DNA of 64,000 bases, from the NCBI RefSeq assembly GCF_001652275.1, contig NZ_LVZK01000003.1, positions 62,001-126,000 on the forward strand, read 5' to 3'. This document shows positions 26,558 to 35,689 of the stretch, one piece after another (within the stretch, counting starts at the first letter, position 1; every line of letters begins with the position of its first letter). The notes under the pieces are model-generated. The model did no database searches, was not told the DNA's origin, and saw nothing but the letters and a program-made list of their open reading frames with translations. The translations under genes were made by a program, and so were the position numbers. This DNA comes from Peptidiphaga gingivicola. GTDB lineage: Bacteria; Actinomycetota; Actinomycetes; Actinomycetales; Actinomycetaceae.

Positions 26558-26905
26558 TCAGTGGAAAGAGTCGCCGCATGCGCATGAACCGGCGGCATTC
26601 GGATTGTCGATCGTGAAGCCCTGACGGTCGATGCTGTCGGCGAAGCCGATGGTGGCGCCGTCGAGATAGGGCTTGGACATCTTGTCGACTATGACTTCGA
26701 CGCCGCCGAAATCGCGGATGGCGTCGCCCTCGAGCTCGCGCTCGTCGAAGTAAAGCTGGTACATGAGCCCAGAACATCCGCCGGGCTGAACGGCGACGCG
26801 CAGGCGCAGATCGTCACGCCCTTCCTGCTCGAGCAGGGCCTTGACTTTGGCGACGGCGTCGTCGCTGAGCACGACGTTGTGGGCCACGTCAAGCGTCTCG
26901 GACAT
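26558..26905 (-). CDS. erpA: Iron-sulfur cluster insertion protein, A-type carrier
   Basis: A 115-residue HesB/IscA/ErpA carrier that delivers Fe-S clusters to apoproteins. The three ligand cysteines are in PGGCSGLMYQ and GSCACGDSF. The N-terminus is MSETLDVAHNVVLSDDAVAKV. ATG 26905 follows GGAGGAAAA. It is followed closely by the FKBP lipoprotein gene. No scaffold or desulfurase genes are in view. Confidence 0.93.
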   Translation of the reverse strand: MSETLDVAHNVVLSDDAVAKVKALLEQEGRDDLRLRVAVQPGGCSGLMYQLYFDERELEGDAIRDFGGVEVIVDKMSKPYLDGATIGFADSIDRQGFTIDNPNAAGSCACGDSFH

Positions 26906-27094
26906 TTTTCCTCCAATGACAATCGGATGTGTACCCATCAAGGGTAGTTCCCCCAATCGGAACATTCCAAGAGCGCGCTGAGCGGGAACTCGTGTATGCG
27001 CTGTGGGCGAACCGGAATCGGCCGTCGATCCGCGCGTCGCCCCGCTGTGCTTTCGCAGCCGGTCCGAGCGTCGCCCCGTTCATTCCGACGGCCT

Positions 27095-28276
27095 TCACCA
27101 TCCCCACGTCCTGGCGACCGTGCGGATGGCCTCGCCGAGCCTGTCGCGGACCGCCGCGGCCGATTCGGGCGTTTCGGGCTCGTCGAGGAAGGAACGCTCG
27201 GGCCGCATTTCGTAGGCGCCGTTAAGCCCGAGCCCGGCGAGCTCTCCGCGGCGCAGGGAACCGCAATCGTAGACGAGGACGACGGGAAGGCCCGCTTCCT
27301 GGGCCCGGCGAATTGCGCCCGCGGCGCCCCCGGGGAGCTCGTCGCCGACTCGACCGCACACGTAGACGCACAGGTCCGCGCCCTCGGCCCACCCTTCGAG
27401 AGAGGAATGGACGACGTCGCCGACGGGAACGATCCTCCCCCCGACGGCCTCGAGGCCGAGCGCGAGGCCCCCTCCCGCACCGGAATGGGGGCCGCGGGTC
27501 GAAAGCCTTCGGCCTGCAAGATCCTTCCCGGGCGTCGCATTCGCAGCGCGAACAAGCCGATCGGCTGCCTCGCCGATGCTGCGTTCCGCCTCTTGGGCGC
27601 GGCGCCCGTCCAACCCCTCGCGCATCCACGCGCGGGCCAGACCTGACATTCCCATGAGGCGCTGCCGTCCGCCGACGACGACGCTCAGGCAGACCGTCCC
27701 CACAGCGGCGCGCGCATCGGCGACGAGCCCCGCGAGGTCGGCGACGTCGGCGGCCTCGGCGACGTCGGGTTTCTCGGATGTCTTTCCCAAACCGGCGGCA
27801 CCGCCCGCTCGCCTCGATTCGCCCGCTCGCCTCGAACCGTCTTCTTGTCCCACCCCGCGCCGCGCCTGCGCGATTGCCCCTATCATGCCGACGCCGAGAT
27901 CGCCGATTCCGCCCGGGACGCCGAGGGCGACGACGATCTCATCGACTCCCCGGCCGAGCGCCCACGCGATGTCCTCGCCAAGCGCCGTCGAATCCCCGCA
28001 GAAGGGCCCGGGCAGCGACTCGATCCAATCGAAGGCGATTTTCTTCTGAGAGACGCCGGCAAACCGGCGCAGCGGCCCGCCGCGTTCGACCAGCTCGTCC
28101 AATCCGAGCAGCTCGTAGACCCCCGACTCGGAATAGGCCGACGCGACGCCGTCGCTCGTCGGGCGGCAGCGAAGCGAATCCCGAGGGCGCTCGGACCGCC
28201 AGGCTTCGCGTGCGACGTGGCACACCGTCGAGGCGCGAAGCCCGGGAAGCGGGGAGGCCGCGAGCGCTACCCTCAC
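27095..28276 (-). CDS. Divergent glycerate kinase family protein
   Basis: A 393-residue protein with the outline of the GarK/glycerate kinase family: RPTSDGVAS (family: DGG near residue 45), WALGRGVDEIVVALGVPGGIGDLG (family: GIGGSATNDGG), GPHSGAGGGLALGLEAVGG (family: PGAGAAGG), and EGADLCVYVCGRVG (family: ADLVITGEGRLD). Several invariant positions are altered: the N-terminal APDSFKG reads AASPLPG, DGG reads DGV, and the GEGRLD Asp is lost. It may be inactive on glycerate or use another substrate. GTG 28276 overlaps the dipeptidase stop (GTGA), so it is coupled to that gene. Confidence 0.65.
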   Translation of the reverse strand: MRVALAASPLPGLRASTVCHVAREAWRSERPRDSLRCRPTSDGVASAYSESGVYELLGLDELVERGGPLRRFAGVSQKKIAFDWIESLPGPFCGDSTALGEDIAWALGRGVDEIVVALGVPGGIGDLGVGMIGAIAQARRGVGQEDGSRRAGESRRAGGAAGLGKTSEKPDVAEAADVADLAGLVADARAAVGTVCLSVVVGGRQRLMGMSGLARAWMREGLDGRRAQEAERSIGEAADRLVRAANATPGKDLAGRRLSTRGPHSGAGGGLALGLEAVGGRIVPVGDVVHSSLEGWAEGADLCVYVCGRVGDELPGGAAGAIRRAQEAGLPVVLVYDCGSLRRGELAGLGLNGAYEMRPERSFLDEPETPESAAAVRDRLGEAIRTVARTWGW

Positions 28277-29673
28277 TCGGCCGGCCCGCCGGCCCCGCCG
28301 CTTCGAGTAAGGCCGGCCTCCGCCAGGCGGTCAAGGAGCAGAGCCTCGGCCACAATGGCGTTGCGCCAGTCCCCCAGGTGCAGCGATTCGTTGTGCGAGT
28401 GGGCGCGCGTGTCCGGGTCTTCAATCCCGGTGACGAGAATTTCGGCCTCGGGGAAGACCTCCTGCAGATCGGCGATGAACGGGATGGAGCCGCCGACGCC
28501 GATGTCGACGGGCTCGGTCTGCCACGCCTCGCGGAGGGCCTGCCGCGCGGCGACGGTCGCGGGAGTGTCCCCTCCTGCTTTGAAGGCCGGGCCGGACTCC
28601 TCCAGCTCCATCTCGAGTTGGGCCCCGAAGGGGGCGTTCTCGCTCAGATGCGCCATGAGGGCGCGGCCCGCCTCTTCGGCGTCCTGACCCGGCGCCACCC
28701 GAAGGGAAAGGCGCACCTTGCATTCGGGGACGAGGGTGTTCGAGGCCTTGGCGCAGCTCATGACGTCCATCCCGATGAGGGTCAGGGACGGCTGAGTCCA
28801 CAGACGCGACGCGAGCGAGCCTCTTCCGGCCAGGCGCACGCCGTCGAGCACCCCGGCGTCGGCTCTGAGGTCCTCCTCGGGGTAGTCCGCGTGGGCGTCG
28901 TCGTAGGAGGCGAGCCCGGCGACGGCGACCGCGCCCTCCTCGTCATGGCAGCTCGCGACAAGGCGGCACATGGCGGTGGCGGCGTCGAAGACGGGGCCGC
29001 CGTACATGCCCGAGTGCACGGCGTGGTCGAGCATTCTCAGCGTGACGGCCACCTGTGCGATTCCGCGCAGAGACGTGGTGAGCGAGGGAACGCCCGCTTT
29101 CCAGTTGTTCGAGTCGGCGACGACGATGACGTCCGAGGCCAAACGATCCCGGTGCGTCTCCAGAAAATGGTGGAATGTGGGCGATCCTACCTCTTCCTCG
29201 CCCTCGACGAAGAGGGTGACGCCGACGCCGCCGCCCTCCCCCAGAGCCGCGAGCGCGCCGAGGTGGACCATGATTCCAGCCTTGTCGTCGGCTGTTCCGC
29301 GGCCGAACAGGCGGCCGCCGCGTTCGACGGGCTCGTACGGGTGGTCTTGGTTCCAGCCCTCCGGCGCCCCCTCCGGCTGGACGTCGTGGTGGGCGTAGAG
29401 GAGGACGGTGGGCTTTCCGGGCGCCGCCTTCCTGTGGGCCAGGACCGCGGGGCGCCCTGCGAGGCCGCCCGGGGCGACGACTTCGATGACTTCTGCGTCG
29501 AGCCCCCGCAGGCGCGCCAGCTCGGCCACTCGCTCGGCGCTGCGGCGCATATCGTCGGCGTTGTCTGGGAAGTACGCGGACACCGAGGGGATTCTCACGA
29601 GGGATTCCAGCTCCGACCTCGTGGCGGGCAGATTTTCGTCTACGCGACGGGCGATTGTATCTGAAGCAGTCAT
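28273..29673 (-). CDS. M20-family dipeptidase
   Basis: A 466-residue zinc metallopeptidase of the M20 (ArgE/DapE/carnosinase) family, similar to Rv2141c. Metal ligands and catalytic residues are visible: YAHHDVQP (His, Asp), RGTADDKAG (bridging Asp), EGEEEVGS (catalytic Glu and metal Glu), VVADSNN (Asp), and the C-terminal AHSHNESLHL (His). ATG 29673 has TACCCT six bases upstream, consistent with a leaderless transcript. Coupled with the glycerate-kinase-like gene. Substrate is unknown beyond dipeptides. Confidence 0.88.
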   Translation of the reverse strand: MTASDTIARRVDENLPATRSELESLVRIPSVSAYFPDNADDMRRSAERVAELARLRGLDAEVIEVVAPGGLAGRPAVLAHRKAAPGKPTVLLYAHHDVQPEGAPEGWNQDHPYEPVERGGRLFGRGTADDKAGIMVHLGALAALGEGGGVGVTLFVEGEEEVGSPTFHHFLETHRDRLASDVIVVADSNNWKAGVPSLTTSLRGIAQVAVTLRMLDHAVHSGMYGGPVFDAATAMCRLVASCHDEEGAVAVAGLASYDDAHADYPEEDLRADAGVLDGVRLAGRGSLASRLWTQPSLTLIGMDVMSCAKASNTLVPECKVRLSLRVAPGQDAEEAGRALMAHLSENAPFGAQLEMELEESGPAFKAGGDTPATVAARQALREAWQTEPVDIGVGGSIPFIADLQEVFPEAEILVTGIEDPDTRAHSHNESLHLGDWRNAIVAEALLLDRLAEAGLTRSGGAGGPAE

Positions 29674-29985
29674 TCTTCTAGGGTATCCGTTCCACCGATG
29701 CCCTGCGCTCTGCCGTTCCGCGCTCTGCTCTGTGCCGAAGCCCGGCTTTCCGGCGTCGTCCCCTCCCCTCGCTTTGCAGGTCGGGAAGAACAGACTTTAC
29801 AGGCCGGAAGAGACAGAACCGAGAAACGACGATCGCGCAGACGAAGGCTGCGGGGGAAAGGCGCCGGCGGGCCGAGGCGGGAGCGCACACTCGGGGAACG
29901 GGTGTGCGCACCGGAGGAGGCGCGCGGAGCGGAAAATGGAACGTAGACTTATACGCGTCAATGACCGCGAGTAGATGGAGCCGCA
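29674..29985. other. Divergent intergenic region
   Basis: About 310 bases between the dipeptidase (minus) and DUF3043 (plus) genes. On the minus strand 29685-29680 reads TACCCT, a likely -10 for the dipeptidase. I see no further gene. A purine-rich stretch lies near 29855-29945. Confidence 0.4.
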
Positions 29986-30660
29986 GTGTTCGGCAAGAAG
30001 AAAACCGAGGCGACCCCCGAGCCTGAAGTCGAGGAGGCCGCCCCCAAACCGCGCAAGGGCTACACCCCGAAGAAGGCCACTCCCACGCCGTCGCGCAAGA
30101 AGGCGAACGCGGCCAACAGGCAGCCGATCGTCGCCAATCGCAAGGCGATGTCCAGGGAGGAGCGCAGGGAGCTCAAGCGCGAACGGTCCGAGGCGAACAC
30201 CGCCCGGTGGAACAAGCAGCAGGAGGCCATGCGCACGGGCGACGAGCGGAACATGCCTCCCCAGCACGCCGGCCCGGTTCGCCGTTTCGGCCGCGACGTC
30301 ATCGATTCGCGGTTCTCTCCCGGCTCGTACTTCATGCCGCTCGCTTTGCTCCTTCTTGCCGGGCTGTTCGTTCAGAGATTCGCTCCGCGCCTGTTCGTCG
30401 TGTTCACAGTCTCTGTCTACGCGATCTTCATCGTCATCGCCGTGTGGACGGGAAAGAACGTGCGCCGCGCGCGGGTGCTGGCGGAGCACAAGTTCGGCGC
30501 AGACCGCATTCCTCGGGGATTCTCCATGCAGCTGTTCAGCCGCGCCTTCTATCCCAGGCGTTGGCGCATGCCCCGCCCCCAGGTCGCGCCCGGGAACATT
30601 CCGGCGGGGGCCGGCGACGCCGACTACAAAGAGGCAAAGGCGGAGCGAAAGAAGGGCTGA
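29986..30660 (+). CDS. DUF3043 membrane protein
   Basis: A 224-residue actinobacterial protein of unknown function. The N-terminal ~95 residues are basic and lysine/arginine-rich (PKPRKGYTPKKATPTPSRKK, SREERRELKRERSEANTARW). The family motif GPVRRFGRDVIDSRF follows, then two membrane segments (PLALLLLAGLFVQRFA and LFVVFTVSVYAIFIVIAVW) and a cytoplasmic tail ending in Lys-rich sequence. The basic N-terminus is presumably cytoplasmic. GTG 29986 follows GGAG. It converges with pyrD. Confidence 0.85.
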   Translation: MFGKKKTEATPEPEVEEAAPKPRKGYTPKKATPTPSRKKANAANRQPIVANRKAMSREERRELKRERSEANTARWNKQQEAMRTGDERNMPPQHAGPVRRFGRDVIDSRFSPGSYFMPLALLLLAGLFVQRFAPRLFVVFTVSVYAIFIVIAVWTGKNVRRARVLAEHKFGADRIPRGFSMQLFSRAFYPRRWRMPRPQVAPGNIPAGAGDADYKEAKAERKKG

Positions 30661-30704
30661 GGAGCAGCCGCCCGCCGACGCGCACGTCGGCCTAGGCCGT
30701 GCGG

Positions 30705-30780
30705 CGGCCGCCCCGCTTGCGCGAAGAGCTAGGCTTTAACTTGCTTGCTGGCAGTCACTTCGGCCGCCCCGCTTGCGCGA
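30705..30780. repeat. 20-bp direct repeat between DUF3043 and pyrD
   Basis: CGGCCGCCCCGCTTGCGCGA at 30705-30724 and 30761-30780. A further short repetition, CTATTTGCG, occurs at about 30788 and at the pyrD stop (30820). Confidence 0.8.
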
Positions 30781-30819
30781 GCTGGTCTATTTGCGCGAAA
30801 AGGCTAACCGCGCGGAAGG

Positions 30820-31836
30820 CTATTTGCGGGCCAAAGCGCGGTTGATCCGGCCTGGCATGAGAGGCCCCTCGTACACGAAGCCAGTGAGGGCTTCGAGGAG
30901 GTCGGCGCCGGCGCTCACCATCGCTTCCGCGTCGCTCACCGTGAAGATCCCCCCGACGCCGATGACGATGTAATCCGGCCCGAGCCTCTTCCTCAAACGG
31001 GAAACGACCTCCAGGGCCCTCGCGCGAACCGGCTCGCCGGACAGTCCTCCTTCGCCGTGGGAGTGGGCGACGGTCGTATTCGTCGCGACGACGCCGTCCA
31101 TCTCCTCCTCGACTGCCAGGTCGGCGACGCCGTCGACGTCGGCGTCGCCGAGGTCGGGGGCGATTTTCACGAGAATCGGGACGCGGCGGCCGGCGGCGAG
31201 ATCGGCGGCCTCGCGCGTGGCGCGCACGATCGGCCTGAGCGACTCGACGGCTTGAAGATCGCGCAGGCCGGGGGTATTCGGCGAGGAGACGTTGACGACC
31301 AAATAGTCGGCGTAGGGCGCGAGCTTTCTGGCGCACACAGCGTAGTCGGCAGGGGCGTCGGCCGCTTCGACCCACTTGTTCTTGCCGACGTTGACGCCGA
31401 CGACGCAGGCCCGTCCGCGCCGAGTCAGCCGCAGCATGGCGAGCCGCTCGGCGACGGCGTCGGCGCCGTCGTTGTTGAAGCCCATGCGGTTGCGGAAGGC
31501 GCGCTCCTCCGGCAGGCGCCACAGCCGCGGGCGGTCGTTGCCCGGCTGGGGCAACGGCGTGACCGTGCCGACCTCGGTGAAGGCGAAGCCCATGGCGATC
31601 GTTCCGAGGACGGCTGTGGCATTCTTGTCCTGCCCGGCCGCCAGGCCGAGCCTGCCGGGAACGGGGCGGGCGAGCAGGCCTCGCAGGCGGTCGCCGCCCA
31701 AATGCCCGACCGTCGCCGAGCTCAGCCGGGCCAACGGCGACCGTCCAAAGGCTCCGATGAGGCGCATGGCCGTTTTGTGAGCCTGCTCAGGATCGGTTTT
31801 CGCCAGAGCGTGCTTGTAGAGAAGGCGGTAGAGCAT
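30820..31836 (-). CDS. pyrD: Dihydroorotate dehydrogenase (quinone), class 2
   Basis: Flavoenzyme that oxidises dihydroorotate to orotate with a quinone acceptor. It has 338 residues, including the N-terminal membrane-associating extension of class 2 enzymes (MLYRLLYKHALAKTDPEQAHKTAMRL). Motifs include GLAAGQDKNATAV, FTEVGTVTPLPQPGNDRPRLWRL, NRMGFNNDGAD, VVNVSSPNTPGLRDLQ (catalytic Ser), LVKIAPDL, and GVGGIFTVSDAEAMVSAGADL. Start ATG 31836 follows GGAGGATGAG and sits one base after the stop of the upstream membrane-protein gene, so the two form an operon. Confidence 0.95.
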   Translation of the reverse strand: MLYRLLYKHALAKTDPEQAHKTAMRLIGAFGRSPLARLSSATVGHLGGDRLRGLLARPVPGRLGLAAGQDKNATAVLGTIAMGFAFTEVGTVTPLPQPGNDRPRLWRLPEERAFRNRMGFNNDGADAVAERLAMLRLTRRGRACVVGVNVGKNKWVEAADAPADYAVCARKLAPYADYLVVNVSSPNTPGLRDLQAVESLRPIVRATREAADLAAGRRVPILVKIAPDLGDADVDGVADLAVEEEMDGVVATNTTVAHSHGEGGLSGEPVRARALEVVSRLRKRLGPDYIVIGVGGIFTVSDAEAMVSAGADLLEALTGFVYEGPLMPGRINRALARK

Positions 31837-31837
31837 C

Positions 31838-32272
31838 TCATCCTCCGTTGCGCGTGGCTATCTTCGCCGGCATCGACCACGCCAACCAGGCGAGCGCCGC
31901 CAGCGCGCCAACGGTCGGAAGATAGAAATAGGTGCTTCCTGCGTCGTGCCAAGGGCTCACCCGGTCGAGAAAGTCCCCGAAAGGCGTCAAGGCCGCGAAG
32001 GGGGCGCAAAGGTTGGCCGCCCAGCAGGCGGTGGCGACCCTGCGCATTCTCCTGCCGTTGTGCACCACGCCGATGGTCCCCGCCGCCCAAGCGGCGGCGG
32101 AAAGGAGGGTCAGACTCCCGCGGGCGCCGTGCCCGCCGAGAAAATCGTCGGTCGAGGCGACGATTCCCCTCCACAGAAAAATCGCCGAACCGACGGCCAG
32201 GAGAACGAATATGACGCGCGGCCAGCCCGTGGCGGTTTGCCGCCCGTCGTGCAGTTCAACCCCGTCGGTCAT
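31838..32272 (-). CDS. Hypothetical small integral membrane protein
   Basis: A 144-residue protein with about four membrane segments: WPRVIFVLLAVGSAIFLW, a run through LTLLSAAAWAAGTIGVV, ATACWAANLCAPFAAL, and FYLPTVGALAALAWLAW. I do not recognise a family. Topology and position next to pyrD are all that can be said. ATG 32272 is used; ATG 32296 (adds MIDGKERR) would overlap the divergent aminopeptidase promoter. The stop is one base from the pyrD ATG, so it is co-transcribed with pyrD. Confidence 0.65.
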   Translation of the reverse strand: MTDGVELHDGRQTATGWPRVIFVLLAVGSAIFLWRGIVASTDDFLGGHGARGSLTLLSAAAWAAGTIGVVHNGRRMRRVATACWAANLCAPFAALTPFGDFLDRVSPWHDAGSTYFYLPTVGALAALAWLAWSMPAKIATRNGG

Positions 32273-32303
32273 TCGACGCTCCTTCCCGTCTATCATGGTG
32301 TCC

Positions 32304-33758
32304 ATGACCCCGTTTGCCGCGATTTCGCCGAGCTCAGCCCCATCCGACGCCACCGCGGTGGTCGCCCATTCCAGGGGGAACGTCCTCTCCTCCATCCTCG
32401 ACGAGGACGAACGCGACGACATTCTCGCGTCCTTTCGGGGATTGGCCGACATGTCCTTGCCCAATGCGACCCATCGAATTGTCTCCCGTTCGAAAGAGCA
32501 TCGCCAAATCATCGCCGTCTCGCTGCCGCCGGATCCGTCGCCCGGCGATCTGCGCGAAGCCGCGGGCGCAGGCGTGCGGGCGGCGGGAGAGGCGCGCAGC
32601 GTCGTCGTCGATATGCCGCATGCGAACGCCAAAGAGTTCGAAGCGCTCGCAGAGGGGGCCGGGCTGGGCGCCTATCGTTTCACCGCGTACAAGAGCGGGG
32701 CAGGCGCCGCGACGAAAGTGTCGGTTGTCACTGGCGTCCCGGCCGCCCCCGTCAAGCGCGTTCGCCGCATCCTCGAGGCGCAGTGCGCCGTGCGCGATCT
32801 CGTCAACACTCCGGGAGGGGACCTCGGGCCTTCGGAGTTCGTGCGCCGGATTCGATCGCTGGCCGACGACGCAGGCGGTTCGGCGATCGACGTCGAAGTG
32901 CTCGAAGAGGAAGAACTTCGAGCCAAAGGCTGCGGCGGCCTGCTCGGCGTCGGCAAAGGCTCGCAGGAGCCGCCCCGCCTCGTCAGGATGGAGTGGAACC
33001 CCGTCGGCGCCCGCGTCCACATCGCGCTGGTCGGCAAGGGCATAACCTTCGATTCGGGCGGCATGTCGCTCAAAAGCCACGAGGGCCTGGCCGACATGAA
33101 GACGGACATGGCGGGCGCCGCCTCCGCCGCGGCGGCTGTGCAGGCGTGCGCGGGGCTTCGAATTCCCGCGAGGGTCACCGCCTGGCTGTGCGTCGCGGAG
33201 AACATGCTTTCCGCCTCGGCAATCAGGGTCGGGGACGTCCTGCGCATTGCGGACTGAACCACCGTGGAGGTGACGAACACCGACGCCGAAGGCCGCCTCG
33301 TCCTCGCCGACGGCCTCGCCCTCGCCTCGCGGGAGAGTCCAGACGAGGTCATCGACGTCGCCACTCTAACCGGGGCGCAGATTCGAGCCCTCGGCACGCG
33401 GTGCGCGGGCCTCATGGGCTCTTCGAACCTCGTCTCGGACATCGCGGCCGCTGCAGAGTCCGCCGGCGAGATTCTCTGGCCCATGCCCCTGCCCGATTAT
33501 CTTGAGACCTCCCTCTCATCGAACGTCGCGGACATGAAAAACACGGCCGGACCCGAAGCCGGGATGCTCGTGGCGGGCGTCTTTTTGCGACACTTCGTCG
33601 GCGACGCCGAATGGGCCCACCTCGACATCGCCGGCCCGTCCTTCAACACGGGAGAAGGCTGGGGGTGCACTCCCTCCGGGGCGACCGGCTACGGCGTGCG
33701 CACCCTCGTGCGCCACATTGAGCGGGCCGCAAAGGCGATGGGCTCGCAAGGCGCGTAG
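32304..33758 (+). pseudogene. pepA: Leucyl aminopeptidase (M17) interrupted by one in-frame TGA
   Basis: Two-metal cytosolic aminopeptidase family, 485 codons in one frame. The motifs GKGITFDSGGMSLKS (metal Lys/Asp), MKTDMAGAA and NTDAEGRLVLADGLALA are intact. A TGA at 33255-33257 separates RIAD from TTVEVTNTDAEGRL. Relatives usually have Gly here (NGKTVEV/DGTTVEV type), so a single G-to-T change of GGA explains it; frame and downstream sequence are otherwise undamaged. The truncated product would lose the second half of the active site. Start ATG 32304 fits a leaderless transcript (TATCAT seven bases upstream). Alternatives are a sequencing error or readthrough. Confidence 0.88.
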
Positions 33759-33843
33759 GCCCCTTCCCGTTCGCCTGCGGCATCCCGCGGTTCCGCTGCG
33801 GGCGTAAGGCGGCCGCGTCGAGGACTCAGCGGCCTTTAGGCCG

Positions 33844-34173
33844 TCAGCCGCGCCTCTTCCTTTCGTTCCACTGGCGAACGGAGTCGGGATATCCCGTTTT
33901 GACGACCTCGTAAAACGGAATTCCCAGCTCATTGGCGAGCCTCGCGCCGTCTCTGAGGCCGGGGACCTTGCGGCGCGTCCATTCGCCGTCGCGCGCGACG
34001 AGCATGAGGGCGGACGGCTCGCGCGGAGTCTCGGCCTCGTAATAGGCCTCCACGCCCTGGCGCGTGGCGACGAACTCCCGGAAGTGCGCGGTCGTCGCCG
34101 AACGCGCCTGCGCCTGGCCGCGCCTCGACGAGCCGGACGTGCCCGGCGATCTCTTTCGTGAAAACAGACCCAT
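33844..34173 (-). CDS. Hypothetical protein (small, conserved position by aminopeptidase/lpdA)
   Basis: A 109-residue soluble protein. The basic, Ser/Arg-rich N-terminus (MGLFSRKRSPGTSGSSRRG) is followed by a compact domain: FREFVATRQGVEAYYEAET, ALMLVARDGEWTRRKV, ANELGIPFYEVVKTGYPD. I know similar short proteins in actinobacteria (often labelled oxidoreductase) but cannot assign a function. ATG 34173 has TACCCT seven bases upstream and no ribosome-binding site, so it is probably leaderless. It is divergent from lpdA. Confidence 0.7.
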   Translation of the reverse strand: MGLFSRKRSPGTSGSSRRGQAQARSATTAHFREFVATRQGVEAYYEAETPREPSALMLVARDGEWTRRKVPGLRDGARLANELGIPFYEVVKTGYPDSVRQWNERKRRG

Positions 34174-34299
34174 GGATCTAAGGGTAAGCCGGAAGAGAGA
34201 GAAAGGTGGCACAATGGGAGAGTGCGAAATCAACCACTTAGGTGGATAATTGGGACATAAGTACTACGTCCAACCTAAATCAACTCGAAGGAGAGGTAC

Positions 34300-35676
34300 G
34301 TGGCTGAGACTCTCGAATACGACGTCGTGGTGCTCGGAGCGGGAAGCGGCGGATACGCCGCGGCCATGCGAGCGGCGCAACTGGGACTCAAAGTTGCCCT
34401 TGTCGAAGGGGACAAGGTCGGCGGCACATGTCTTCATCGCGGATGCATTCCCACGAAGGCCCTCTTGCACGCCGCCGAAGTGGCCGACGAAATGCGCGAA
34501 GGCGGCTCCATCGGCGTTCGCGGAAGCTTTGAGGGCATCGACATGGATGCCCTCAACTCGTACAAGGACGGCGTCGTCCAGCGCATGTACAAGGGACTGA
34601 CGGGGCTCGTGGCGTCGCGCGGCGTCGAGACGGTCAACGGGTGGGGCCGCCTCGTCTCGAAAGACACCGTCGACGTCGACGGAACGCTCTACCGCGGAAA
34701 GAACGTCGTCTTGGCGTCGGGGTCCTTCTCGAAAACCCTGGGCCTGGAGATTGCGGGCCGCATCATCACCTCCGACCAGGCCCTCAACATGGACCGCGTT
34801 CCGAACTCCGCGATCATCCTGGGAGGCGGCGTCATCGGTGTGGAGTTCGCCTCGGTGTGGCGCTCTTACGGCGTCGACGTGACGATCGTCGAAGGCCTTC
34901 CGAGCCTCGTTCCCAACGAGGACCCCTCGGTCTCCAAGCAGCTGGAGCGCTCCTTCCGCAAGCGCGGCATCAAGTTCTCGACGAAGACGATGTTCGAACG
35001 CGCCGAGCAGGACGAATCCTCCGTGACGGTCCACACGCAGGACGGAAAGTCCTTCACCGCCGATTATTTGCTCGTCGCCATCGGGCGGGGCCCGGCGACG
35101 TCGGGCCTCGGCTATGAGGAGCAGGGGGTCTCGATGGACCGCGGCTTCGTCCTGACGGACGAGCGGCTGCGCACGAACGTTCCCGGCGTGTACGCCGTGG
35201 GCGACATCGTTCCGGGGCTGCAACTGGCCCATCGCGGCTTCCTTCAGGGAATCTTCGTCGCGGAGGAGATCGCCGGGCTGAACCCCAGGGCCATCGACGA
35301 AAACCTCATTCCCAGGGTCACCTTCTCGAACCCTGAGATCGCCTCCGTGGGCCTCAACCAGAACAAAGCCGAGGAAAAGTACGGCAAGGGCAACGTCGAG
35401 GCAGTCGAGTTCAACCTTGCGGGCAACGGCAAGTCGCAGATGCTCGGCACGCAGGGCTTCGTCAAGATCGTGCGGGTCAAGGACGGGCCCATAGTCGGCT
35501 TCCACGCGATCGGCGCCCGTATGGGCGAGCAGGTCGGAGAAGGTCAGCTGCTCGTCTCTTGGGAGGCACAGCCTGAGGACTTCGACGGTCTCATTCACGC
35601 CCATCCAACTCAGAACGAGTCGATCGGCGAGGCGATCCTCGCCCTCGCCGGCAAGCCCTTGCACACTCACAACTAA
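34300..35676 (+). CDS. lpdA: Dihydrolipoamide dehydrogenase (E3)
   Basis: FAD/NAD(P) flavoprotein that reoxidises dihydrolipoyl groups of 2-oxo acid dehydrogenase and glycine cleavage complexes. It has 458 residues. Features are the FAD dinucleotide fold VVVLGAGSGGYAAA, redox-active disulfide C44-C49 (GGTCLHRGCIPTK), the NAD fold ILGGGVIGVEFA, VYAVGDIV, and the C-terminal catalytic dyad HAHPTQNE. GTG 34300 follows GGAGAGG. The E2 gene begins 13 bases after its stop, so the two form an operon. It can also serve the gcv system in this window. Confidence 0.96.
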   Translation: MAETLEYDVVVLGAGSGGYAAAMRAAQLGLKVALVEGDKVGGTCLHRGCIPTKALLHAAEVADEMREGGSIGVRGSFEGIDMDALNSYKDGVVQRMYKGLTGLVASRGVETVNGWGRLVSKDTVDVDGTLYRGKNVVLASGSFSKTLGLEIAGRIITSDQALNMDRVPNSAIILGGGVIGVEFASVWRSYGVDVTIVEGLPSLVPNEDPSVSKQLERSFRKRGIKFSTKTMFERAEQDESSVTVHTQDGKSFTADYLLVAIGRGPATSGLGYEEQGVSMDRGFVLTDERLRTNVPGVYAVGDIVPGLQLAHRGFLQGIFVAEEIAGLNPRAIDENLIPRVTFSNPEIASVGLNQNKAEEKYGKGNVEAVEFNLAGNGKSQMLGTQGFVKIVRVKDGPIVGFHAIGARMGEQVGEGQLLVSWEAQPEDFDGLIHAHPTQNESIGEAILALAGKPLHTHN

Positions 35677-35689
35677 GAAGTAGGGAATC

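Noticed and set aside
33255-33257. Recoding of UGA as glycine
   Set aside because: Many other genes in the window end at TGA with family-typical C-termini, so UGA is a normal stop here.
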